A DNA stretch of 8,400 nt, from contig DAOUWY010000064.1 of the NCBI GenBank assembly GCA_030666885.1, positions 1 to 8,400 of the forward strand, read 5' to 3'. Below are positions 1-5,721 of the stretch, one piece after another. Each line of letters starts with the position of its first letter. The stretch's first letter is position 1. Position numbers and translations under genes: made by a program. This DNA is from Methanosarcinales archaeon (GTDB taxonomy: Archaea; Halobacteriota; Methanosarcinia; Methanosarcinales; Methanocomedenaceae). The notes under the pieces are model-generated. The model worked only from the letters and a program-made list of their open reading frames with translations. It did not search any database and was not told the DNA's origin.

Positions 1-435
1 ACTGCTGTCCAGATAGCGGACCATAGTTTTGATTATCTCCTGACTGTACTGGAGCGTGGCGGATATGATGTAACCGATGTGGATAAGGTACGGCAACGTG
101 CCGGTAATGCCGATAAATGGCTTGAATCTTTTGCACCTCCTATGGTGAAGTTCAGTATACAAAAGACCCTGCCGCCGGAAGTCAGGAATTTTAATGCCCT
201 GCAAAGGCAGGTTATGAAAATATTATCAGAACGCATGCCCGGATACGAGGATGGACAGGCTATCCACGATGGGATATATGACCTTGCAAGGGAATTGGAT
301 ATGAACCCGAAGAAACTATTCCAGACCATCTACCAGGCCCTGCTTGGTACCAAGAGTGGGCCGAGGTTGGGGTACTTCCTGGTATCCATGGACAGGGACT
401 TTGTGGTTGAGAGGTTCAGGGCGGCATCGGAATAA
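1..435 (+). CDS. lysS: Lysyl-tRNA synthetase, class I (archaeal type), C-terminal part
   Basis: This is the last 144 codons of an open frame that enters from the left edge and stops at TAA 433-435. Class I LysRS charges tRNA-Lys in most archaea and some bacteria; it is a cytoplasmic enzyme normally about 500-550 residues long, so roughly the last quarter is present. The catalytic HIGH and KMSKS motifs lie upstream and cannot be checked. The call rests on the C-terminal helical anticodon-binding region, which ends with the family-typical pattern of an IHxxxYxLARE-like helix, a KKLFQTIYQALLG segment, GPRLGYF, and a final short helix. A GTG occurs in frame at position 79, but the reading frame is open and family-like upstream of it, so it is not the start. 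No terminator is obvious downstream. Recognition is by family memory, not by alignment. Confidence 0.9.
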   Translation, partial: TAVQIADHSFDYLLTVLERGGYDVTDVDKVRQRAGNADKWLESFAPPMVKFSIQKTLPPEVRNFNALQRQVMKILSERMPGYEDGQAIHDGIYDLARELDMNPKKLFQTIYQALLGTKSGPRLGYFLVSMDRDFVVERFRAASE

Positions 436-447
436 AGCGGTGATGAA

Positions 448-489
448 ATGAAAAGTAAATGGTATTCTATCAGGACACAATACAATTAG
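448..489 (+). CDS. Possible 13-codon mini-ORF between lysS and the DUF2283 gene
   Basis: ATG 448 opens a 13-residue frame (MKSKWYSIRTQYN) ending at TAG 487-489. It is preceded by GGTGAT at 439-444, a good match to the archaeal anti-Shine-Dalgarno, although the 3-nt spacing to ATG is short. The next gene has the same CGGTGATG...ATGAAA arrangement at 492-509, so this may be a small local duplication of a translation start or the stub of a lost gene. DUF2283 genes are often paired with a small partner gene, but this peptide is too short to assign. It may be non-coding. Confidence 0.25.
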   Translation: MKSKWYSIRTQYN

Positions 490-503
490 AACGGTGATGG
501 TCT

Positions 504-716
504 ATGAAAGTAATCTATGACCCGGATACTGATATTCTGACCTTGATACTCAGGGAAATGTCAATTGAAGAGAGTGACGAGATCAGTGAGGGAGTAATAA
601 TCGATTATGGAAAAGATAATAAGATTGTGTCTATTGAGATGCTTGATGCATCCGAAAATATATCTGAACCGCAATCTTTCATGTATGAGATCAAAAGAAG
701 TAAAGCAACTGCATAA
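504..716 (+). CDS. DUF2283 family protein
   Basis: This is a small 70-residue protein with the DUF2283 layout. An N-terminal KVIYDPDTDILTLIL strand pair is followed by an acidic linker, then EGVIIDYGKDNKIVSIEMLDAS, the conserved strand-turn-strand that ends in IE(M/I)LDAS. The length matches the family's usual 55-80 residues. Function is unknown; members often lie near small toxin-like or DUF4258-type genes and are sometimes suggested to be antitoxins, but no such partner is visible here. The start is supported by GGTGAT at 493-498 with 5-nt spacing. No signal peptide or membrane segment is seen. The gene is convergent with the HerA-like ATPase gene across about 90 bp. Confidence 0.85.
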   Translation: MKVIYDPDTDILTLILREMSIEESDEISEGVIIDYGKDNKIVSIEMLDASENISEPQSFMYEIKRSKATA

Positions 717-809
717 GTTGATGACTTCTCATATCAATACCTCAATCGCCTATCCCTCTATTCTTCATCGCTAAATCCTGTACCCTTCTGTATCCTTATC
801 ATTTTACCT

Positions 810-2099
810 TTAACCATTATGCCCCAGCGAGCTTGGCTCATCCCCGCCATGCCATGTTAACCTCGGGCGCATCTTCACCACATGCGAGGCTTCCGAGGTA
901 TCATCCACAATAAATGCCACACCCTTTTCCTCACCCATTTTACGGATCGAATCTGCAATGCTCTGCCTCATATAAGTGGGCCGTACCTTCTCAAGGGCCG
1001 TGATATCATCGTTGGATGTCAGGCGGTGGCACATTATAATATCGCTCTGGCTGAGCACATCAGGATGCAGTGCCGAAGGTCTCTGGGTAGCCAGTACCAG
1101 GGACAACCCCGGCTGCCTCCCCTGCCTGAGCCAATCATTTACCAGTACATCCACTGCAAGACTGCCGCCATTTGCAGGCACGAACAGGTGGGCTTCATCG
1201 ATGAACATCCAGACCATTGGCATGGTAGCTACATCCGTATCATTTATCCTGTTGATCTCGTTCTGCCGCCGTGCCGGGATTCGCTCCTGTGATATCCTCC
1301 TGGCAAGAATACCAACCACCATCGAACGTATCGCCTCATCTGGCAGGCTGCTAATATCGATAACGGCAGTTAAGCCAGGGGATACGATATCATCCACATT
1401 TATCCCTTCCTGTTCAAAAATACCCCAACTTCCAGCCGCACTAATGAAATTATTAGCTGCGTTTTTTGTATCATTATCAGTATGAATATCGGCGTTGACC
1501 TTACCTGAAATATCATCAAGTGAGAACTTCCCTGTATTATTCTTCAACTCCTGCACAATCCTGGTGATGAGGACACCTGCAGGATGTACCGGACTTACAT
1601 CGAACAGCCTGCACCAGTCAGAACCGGTGAGGTCACTTACTGATATGCTAAGGTGGGTGACATTGACTCCCATATCAGCATATTCCTTTGTCATTTTTCC
1701 AGGAACAAATAACCGGATATCCAGTCTCTTCGGTTCAAGCCCCCACCTGGAAAGTCCATCTGCTTCTTTTTTATTCGCATGTGCCATGGTCCAGAAGATG
1801 CCCATGCTGTCGATCACAACAGATGCTATATTGTCGCAGACCGGTCTAGGCTGGCTGGCCAGTTCCTCAATAAGGGTTCCCATTGTATATGACTTGCCAT
1901 ACCCCCTTTTCCCGCAGATCAATACAGCATGGGGTCTGATGCAGTCTATATATACATCTGAGCCTGTTGATCCGTCAATGGCAAGATATTTTCCTATCTT
2001 TAGCAGGGCCTGGGAAGTCTTCTCTTTGTGCCTGCCCAGGATATACTGTCTCTCAGTTACTCCACTTCGCTCAATATCTAATAATTCTGTACTTTTCAT
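810..2099 (-). CDS. HerA-like (DUF87) hexameric DNA-translocase ATPase
   Basis: This 429-residue P-loop ATPase belongs to the HerA/FtsK clade. Walker A is GKRGYGKSY at residues 63-71. Walker B is VWMFIDEAH at 296-304, with catalytic D301/E302. An RQGRQPG segment at about 325-331 is followed by LATQRPSALHPDVLSQSD (336-353), the sensor and arginine-finger region typical of HerA and DUF87 proteins. Classical HerA forms a hexamer that pumps DNA and partners with the NurA nuclease in double-strand-break end resection. The N-terminal region before Walker A is short (about 60 residues), so a full HerA barrel domain may be reduced. No nurA, mre11 or rad50 is in the window, so this may be a stand-alone DUF87 ATPase rather than true HerA. 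The ATG at 2097-2099 has no clear Shine-Dalgarno; a TATA-like box sits about 30 nt upstream, suggesting a near-leaderless mRNA. Confidence 0.88.
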   Translation of the reverse strand: MKSTELLDIERSGVTERQYILGRHKEKTSQALLKIGKYLAIDGSTGSDVYIDCIRPHAVLICGKRGYGKSYTMGTLIEELASQPRPVCDNIASVVIDSMGIFWTMAHANKKEADGLSRWGLEPKRLDIRLFVPGKMTKEYADMGVNVTHLSISVSDLTGSDWCRLFDVSPVHPAGVLITRIVQELKNNTGKFSLDDISGKVNADIHTDNDTKNAANNFISAAGSWGIFEQEGINVDDIVSPGLTAVIDISSLPDEAIRSMVVGILARRISQERIPARRQNEINRINDTDVATMPMVWMFIDEAHLFVPANGGSLAVDVLVNDWLRQGRQPGLSLVLATQRPSALHPDVLSQSDIIMCHRLTSNDDITALEKVRPTYMRQSIADSIRKMGEEKGVAFIVDDTSEASHVVKMRPRLTWHGGDEPSSLGHNG

Positions 2100-2127
2100 C
2101 CAGCTACTTAGAGAGGGTATAACACAC

Positions 2128-2135
2128 TTAAATAT
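2128..2135 (-). promoter_or_regulatory. Candidate TATA box for the HerA-like ATPase gene
   Basis: On the minus strand this reads ATATTTAA and is centred about 32 nt before the ATG at 2099. Archaeal initiation usually occurs about 22-27 nt downstream of the TATA centre, which would put the start near 2106 and give a leader of only a few nucleotides. That fits the missing ribosome binding site. The flanking BRE is weak. Confidence 0.4.
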
Positions 2136-2193
2136 TCTGGAATGATCCGGGACTGGTTAGTATCTTACAAGATTTTTTCTTGTTTTTTTGGCA

Positions 2194-2208
2194 CGAAAAT
2201 TTTTATAG
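2194..2208 (+). promoter_or_regulatory. Candidate archaeal BRE/TATA element without an assigned gene
   Basis: The sequence CGAAAATTTTTATAG resembles the methanogen BRE (CGAAA) plus TATA box (TTTATATA). Initiation would be expected at about 2228-2232 on the plus strand. Downstream there is only a 16-codon frame (ATG 2245 to TAG 2293-2295) running into a putative transposon end, and no longer gene. It may drive a small RNA, be the relic of a disrupted gene, or be a chance match in AT-rich DNA. Confidence 0.35.
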
Positions 2209-2278
2209 ACCCTGTAATGCATTAGCTGAAGCTAGTTCAGAGCGATGAAATTCGGGAGTTGTATTTTCAAAACTTTTT

Positions 2279-2459
2279 GGCTCTCTGCTGTTTAGTATGG
2301 GGAATATAATATATGCGATACAAAAGAAACAATTCATAAGAGGAGCATATTAAATATAAAAATTTCCGTAGATAGCGAAATCTTCAAGACTTCATTGTTA
2401 AGAAATATCTTTAATAAGATATCTTAATTCGATCTTCCCACATGAAATAGCGAAGAGCC
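2279..2459. mobile_element. Putative MITE or decayed IS, 181 bp, with 23-bp imperfect terminal inverted repeats
   Basis: The left end 2279-2301 begins GGCTCTCTGCTG and ends TATGGG. The reverse complement of the right end 2437-2459 begins GGCTCTTCGCTA and ends TGTGGG. By hand count 17 of 23 positions match, including GGCTCT at the tip and GGG at the inner edge. The AT-rich interior encodes no transposase and has a hairpin at 2403-2421. An ATAGCGAA word occurs both inside (2372-2379) and in the right repeat (2447-2454). The GGCTCTTC tip is reminiscent of ISL3-type ends, but that is a guess. Flanking octamers (AACTTTTT and AACAATAT) are not a clear target duplication, so the element would be old or the borders slightly off. 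The surrounding 2100-2590 gap holds no other convincing gene. Confidence 0.5.
2403..2421. repeat. AT-rich hairpin inside the putative MITE
   Basis: AAATATCTT pairs with AAGATATCT around a TAAT loop, with one mismatch in a 9-bp stem. An overlapping perfect 12-nt palindrome, TAAGATATCTTA, lies just to its right at 2415-2426. This could be a transposase-binding subterminal repeat, or simply AT-rich palindromic DNA. Confidence 0.45.
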
Positions 2460-2590
2460 AACAATATTACTGGAAGCCAGTATCCTCTGGATTTGTGCAG
2501 ATTTCACTAAATTAAAGAGAACTCCTCAAAGCTTCTGTTGCAAATACTTACGTAGAAACCGTTGGAAATCGTGCAGACTCACTGCATTCC

Positions 2591-3160
2591 TCATCTGCGG
2601 TTGAACCTGTGTTTAAGATAATAATTGGAATATATTGCACCCAGAGGATTATGTGCCAGGACCCGATCCTTTACCGCCAGTGTGGTTACAGGTGCCTGCG
2701 AGTGTTGGGTAAAGAGAATATCATGGCCAATGCACAATCCGAGAATAACATTCAGGTCCGTCTTTTCATTATTCAGCACCATTGCCTGACCCACCGGATT
2801 GCACACAGCTTCAAAACCACCATTGTGCAGTTTTTCCAGACCATAACTGTCCTTATCAATTCCGCATACCTTACAGCAGACAGAGAAAACCTTGAAATCC
2901 TGTGCCAAGATCTCATGTATGACCTTTGCCTCTTTTTCAAAGCCTATGCAAAATGCAATACCCAGTTTTTCATACCCCATTCCCCCGGCATACAGAATGA
3001 GTTCTTCCAATCTCGTTTTTTCCATATAGTACCTGGATTCTATCTGTGCCGAGATCTTCATTGATTCGAGGTCCCTGCCAGTATATTCAACATCTGCCTT
3101 AATTGTCGAACAATCCTTTCCCTCGCTGCACTTCTTTTGTGTACATAACGCACATTGCAT
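2591..3160 (-). CDS. DUF1847 cysteine-rich, putative metal-binding protein
   Basis: A 189-residue soluble protein of the DUF1847 family. The N-terminal cysteine cluster is C3, C6, C11 and C17 (CALCTQKKCSEGKDC). Further cysteines are C71, C95, C96 and C99, then C120 in CNPVGQAMVLN and C143 in LGLCIGHD, and the chain ends with the conserved KDRVLAHNPLGAIY segment. The spacing suggests Fe-S or zinc binding; no enzymatic activity is established for the family. The frame could open upstream at 3229, but that would overlap the preceding gene by 55 nt and add 23 residues before the conserved start. I therefore take ATG 3158-3160, 14 nt after the upstream stop, with a purine-rich GGGG stretch before it. 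It is the last gene of the operon and probably works with the Fe-S scaffold just upstream. Confidence 0.85.
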   Translation of the reverse strand: MQCALCTQKKCSEGKDCSTIKADVEYTGRDLESMKISAQIESRYYMEKTRLEELILYAGGMGYEKLGIAFCIGFEKEAKVIHEILAQDFKVFSVCCKVCGIDKDSYGLEKLHNGGFEAVCNPVGQAMVLNNEKTDLNVILGLCIGHDILFTQHSQAPVTTLAVKDRVLAHNPLGAIYSNYYLKHRFNRR

Positions 3161-3174
3161 CTGACAATCCCCGT

Positions 3175-3609
3175 TTATTCTAACATTTCCAGCGCTTTTT
3201 CCAGTGTAATAATAGCAAGATGTGCACAATGCACGTTTTCTTCAGGTAGACCTTCCAATGCAGTAACCAGGTCATCGTCTGTAATAGTTTTCACCTCATC
3301 AACAGATTTTCCCTTGACCATGGATGTAAGCATGCTCCCGCAAGCTATCGTTGCTCCGCATCCGTCAGTCATGAATGATATATCTTCAATTATATCGTGG
3401 TCCATCTTCAGGTATATCTCCATGGTATCCCCACACCAGCCGGTTAATGCTGCAAAAGCATCCGGTTGTACCATTTTACCGATATTTTTTGGATTATTGT
3501 ACTCCTTGATCACCCTTTCCGAGAAAACCATCCGCTCCTGCTCATATACCTCATTCTGGATCTTTTCGATCATCTTGTCAAAATCAGATTTGTTGTTTGA
3601 ATCTGTCAT
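3175..3609 (-). CDS. IscU/NifU-N-like iron-sulfur cluster scaffold protein
   Basis: A 144-residue protein with the U-type scaffold fold. Conserved features are the NNPKNIG turn (38-44), the first ligand cysteine C59 followed by the D61 acid (WCGD), C84 in DGCGATIACGS, and C128 preceded by H127 (VHCAHLA). Such proteins build [2Fe-2S] or [4Fe-4S] clusters from sulfur supplied by a cysteine desulfurase and pass them on. Here SERVIKEY, the usual N-terminus, begins near residue 30, so there is a charged helical extension of about 28 residues. The lysine usually found two residues before the HC pair is replaced by asparagine (N126). An extra cysteine, C90, is present. No Nfu C-terminal domain is fused and no IscS/NifS is in the window. 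The ATG overlaps the previous stop as ATGA (3606-3609), indicating translational coupling to the ATPase. Confidence 0.9.
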   Translation of the reverse strand: MTDSNNKSDFDKMIEKIQNEVYEQERMVFSERVIKEYNNPKNIGKMVQPDAFAALTGWCGDTMEIYLKMDHDIIEDISFMTDGCGATIACGSMLTSMVKGKSVDEVKTITDDDLVTALEGLPEENVHCAHLAIITLEKALEMLE

Positions 3610-4466
3610 TTCAGTTTTTCCTTGATATTTTCCCAGATTTTGATAATATTATTAGAAAACTCACTCTCAGAGAACTCAATCACAGTCATCTCATTGATCA
3701 TAGCCGTAGTCGGTGTTTCATCATATGGTATCCTGCCCACAACATCAAGTCCATTTTCGGCGCAGTACTCCTCAATGACCTGTGTATTACCGGGATTTAT
3801 ATCGAATTTGTTTATGCAAACCACTGCCGGTATACTGAAATGCCCGGCCACCCCAATTATTCTTTCCATGTCATGAATACCTGATAATGTAGGCTCTGTT
3901 ACGATCAATACAAGATCAACACCTGAAATTGCAGAAATGACAGGGCAGCCGATCCCTGGAGGGCCGTCTATGATAATTAGATCCTTGTTATATTTGTCAG
4001 CCAGTATCCGGGCATTATTTCTTACCATGGAAATCAATTTTCCAGTAGCTTCCTCAGCAGTATCAAGTTCGGCATGCGACATAGGTCCGAACCGGGTCTC
4101 AGAGAGGTAAGCAAACCCGGATTTTCTGTCAACCAGGTATATCGCACCGGCAGGACACACATATTCACATACACCGCATCCTTCGCACCTTTCTTTGATT
4201 ACATTAAAATCATCATCAATAGCATCAAACCTGCAATATTCCCTGCATTTTCCACATTCAGTACATTTTTCCTCATCTTTTGAAGCGATCTTTAATCCTG
4301 AAAATTCAAAAGTTTCTTTAATCTCAGGTTTAAGTATGAGATGCAGATCCGGAGCGTCCACATCACAGTCAGCCAGTACGGCATTTTCAGCCAGGGAAGC
4401 AAAAGCTGCAGTGATGGTAGTTTTACCGGTACCCCCCTTTCCACTTATAATAGTGAACTGTTTCAT
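3606..4466 (-). CDS. MinD-like P-loop ATPase with inserted 2[4Fe-4S] ferredoxin domain (copy 1)
   Basis: A 286-residue MinD/Mrp-superfamily ATPase. The deviant Walker A is GKGGTGKTT (residues 9-17), followed by DCDVDAPD (33-40). A ferredoxin insert carries two CxxCxxCxxxC motifs: C68, C71, C74, C78 and C94, C97, C100, C104. Switch II is DGPPGIGCP (167-175), and VTEPT at 189-193 is typical. Related ATPases occur in orange-protein and Nbp35-type metal-cluster systems, where ATP-driven dimers bind and transfer Fe-S clusters. A longer frame opens at ATG 4487, but its upstream sequence TGATGCTCATTTCCT lacks a Shine-Dalgarno. ATG 4464-4466 has AAGGT 6 nt before it and gives the family-typical short N-terminus. 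The gene is 33 nt after the CGGC gene and overlaps the scaffold gene by 4 nt, so a direct partnership with the scaffold is likely. Confidence 0.88.
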   Translation of the reverse strand: MKQFTIISGKGGTGKTTITAAFASLAENAVLADCDVDAPDLHLILKPEIKETFEFSGLKIASKDEEKCTECGKCREYCRFDAIDDDFNVIKERCEGCGVCEYVCPAGAIYLVDRKSGFAYLSETRFGPMSHAELDTAEEATGKLISMVRNNARILADKYNKDLIIIDGPPGIGCPVISAISGVDLVLIVTEPTLSGIHDMERIIGVAGHFSIPAVVCINKFDINPGNTQVIEEYCAENGLDVVGRIPYDETPTTAMINEMTVIEFSESEFSNNIIKIWENIKEKLK

Positions 4467-4472
4467 GTCTTT

Positions 4473-4477
4473 ACCTT
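4473..4477 (-). promoter_or_regulatory. Shine-Dalgarno deciding the start of ATPase copy 1
   Basis: On the minus strand AAGGT lies 6 nt before ATG 4464-4466. The alternative in-frame ATG at 4485-4487 has no comparable signal, so the shorter protein is preferred. Confidence 0.55.
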
Positions 4478-4499
4478 GCTTATTCATAGGAAATGAGCA

Positions 4500-4832
4500 T
4501 CAATGTGTTCCCATGATGACTCTGACACCTAATTTGTCTCTGATCGCATCTGCCAGTTCTTCAGCATACGGACATTTGGGTGGATTGGGAATTGGTTTTA
4601 TCAAACATGTGCACATGAAGATCACTTCAGCACCTCTGTTTACCATTTCCTGTACCTGTCTTATTGCATCTCTGCCAGGACATCCTCCACATGTTATCAT
4701 GCCGATGATGTCGATATCATCACCCTTGAATTCTTCAAATGCCCCGGTCTTGGTCTTTATAACTTTAAAACACGCTGTACCTGGACATGACCTTGCAGCC
4801 ATTTCACATCTTACCAATCCGATTTTAGTCAT
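4500..4832 (-). CDS. CGGC-domain protein, small cysteine-rich metal-binding candidate
   Basis: A 110-residue protein of the CGGC domain family (PF08821-like, named for its motif). The hallmark CGGCPGR is at residues 48-54, inside a beta-strand context IIGMITCGGC. Other cysteines are C9 (VRCE), C16, C21, C74 and C76 (MCTC), and C87 (KCPYAEEL), giving nine cysteines in 110 residues. The family is predicted to bind metal, probably zinc or an Fe-S cluster, but no biochemical role is established. The length is typical and no membrane segment is seen. The start ATG 4830-4832 has GAAGTGA 7 nt upstream. It sits between the two ferredoxin-containing ATPases (43 nt after one stop, 33 nt before the next start), so it may be a carrier or client of those ATPases. 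Confidence 0.87.
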   Translation of the reverse strand: MTKIGLVRCEMAARSCPGTACFKVIKTKTGAFEEFKGDDIDIIGMITCGGCPGRDAIRQVQEMVNRGAEVIFMCTCLIKPIPNPPKCPYAEELADAIRDKLGVRVIMGTH

Positions 4833-4875
4833 TTCATATTCACTTCTTATATTTTATTGAAAAGCATCTCGTTGT

Positions 4876-5718
4876 TTATACATTTCCCGATTGTATCTTA
4901 TCAAACAACTGGACAAACTTCTCTTTCCATTTTGGCATTTCCAGGACAAAGGGTTTACCGTTTGAATAGAGCCTTGCAATATCTTCACTTTGTGGAATCT
5001 TCATAAGAATTGGAATATTTCTTTCCATGCAGAATTTTTCAACCCTGTCATCACCGATACCATCCCGGTTAATAACCACTCCAAAAGGAATATTTAAGTG
5101 CTTCACTACTTCAACTGCAAGTTTCAGGTCATAAAGGCCAAAGGGCGTGGGCTCTGTAACAAGCAGACAAAAATCACTGTCCCTTATGGTTTCAACAGCA
5201 GGGCAGGAAGCGCCTGGTGATGAATCCAGGATTGCATTTTTTCCTTTGGAGATCCTCTTTTTCAGGGTTTTAATTACCGGAGTCGCCATAGGTTCCCCGA
5301 TATTTAACACTCCATGATAAAATTCAACTCCACTTGAAGTCCCTCCTTCAATTATGCCAATAATTCGCTTCTCTTCGGTAATGGCTCCTTTGGGACACAC
5401 TAATGTACAACCTCCGCAACCATGGCATAACTGAGGGAATAAAAGAACTTTAGAAGGCAGTACACCAATGGCATTGTACTGGCAAAATTTTGAACATTTC
5501 CCGCAGAAGTCGCACTTTTCTTCATCGATCACAGGAACTGACAGATATACATCTTCAACCTTTTCCAGATCAATATCCAGGAATAGATGGGAATCAGGTT
5601 CTTCAACATCACAATCCAGCAACGCTACATTGTCAATGCTGAGTCCCAGGTTCGTTGCTATCGTAGTTTTACCGGTTCCACCTTTACCGCTTGCAACAGA
5701 TATTATAATTTTAATCAC
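4876..5718 (-). CDS. MinD-like P-loop ATPase with inserted 2[4Fe-4S] ferredoxin domain (copy 2)
   Basis: A 280-residue paralogue of the ATPase at 3606-4466 with the same domain order. Walker A is GKGGTGKTT (11-19), then DCDVEEPD (35-42). Ferredoxin cysteines are C69, C72, C75, C79 and C98, C101, C104, C108. Switch II is DSSPGASCP (165-173), with VTEPTPFGLYD after it. In known systems these ATPases occur as adjacent pairs, so a heterodimer of the two copies is plausible. The first usable start is GTG 5716-5718, which overlaps the upstream TGA as GTGA. However, a strong Shine-Dalgarno, GAGGTGAT, covers that GTG itself, so initiation may be a few codons in, at ATT 5707-5709 or ATA 5704-5706. No ATG is available near the N-terminus. 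Regulation is presumably by the operon promoter upstream of 7527. Confidence 0.88.
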   Translation of the reverse strand: MIKIIISVASGKGGTGKTTIATNLGLSIDNVALLDCDVEEPDSHLFLDIDLEKVEDVYLSVPVIDEEKCDFCGKCSKFCQYNAIGVLPSKVLLFPQLCHGCGGCTLVCPKGAITEEKRIIGIIEGGTSSGVEFYHGVLNIGEPMATPVIKTLKKRISKGKNAILDSSPGASCPAVETIRDSDFCLLVTEPTPFGLYDLKLAVEVVKHLNIPFGVVINRDGIGDDRVEKFCMERNIPILMKIPQSEDIARLYSNGKPFVLEMPKWKEKFVQLFDKIQSGNV

Positions 5719-5721
5719 CTC
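5714..5721 (-). promoter_or_regulatory. Strong Shine-Dalgarno overlapping the GTG of ATPase copy 2
   Basis: GAGGTGAT on the minus strand is complementary over 8 nt to the expected archaeal 16S 3' end. It contains the GTG at 5716-5718 and the upstream gene's TGA. With normal 4-8 nt spacing it would point to ATT 5707-5709 or ATA 5704-5706 as the initiation codon. Confidence 0.5.

Noticed and set aside
717..809. Terminator between the convergent DUF2283 and HerA-like genes
   Set aside because: There is no strong oligo-T run or stable hairpin on either strand; only short T tracts are present.
810..2145. Long plus-strand open frames at 882-1292, 976-1485 and 1495-2145
   Set aside because: They lie antisense to the HerA-like ATPase, which has clear motifs throughout; the translated sequences resemble no known family.
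2230..2300. C/D-box guide RNA after the orphan promoter (GCGATGAAA resembles a C box)
   Set aside because: No D box (CTGA) or C'/D' pair at proper spacing could be found downstream.
3161..3229. Upstream extension of the DUF1847 gene to the ATG at 3229
   Set aside because: It would overlap the scaffold gene by 55 nt, and its 23 extra residues come from out-of-frame scaffold sequence. The conserved N-terminal CxxC begins right after ATG 3160.
4195..4860. 221-codon plus-strand frame
   Set aside because: It is antisense to the CGGC gene and the start of ATPase copy 1, both strongly supported, so it is a shadow of their codon use.
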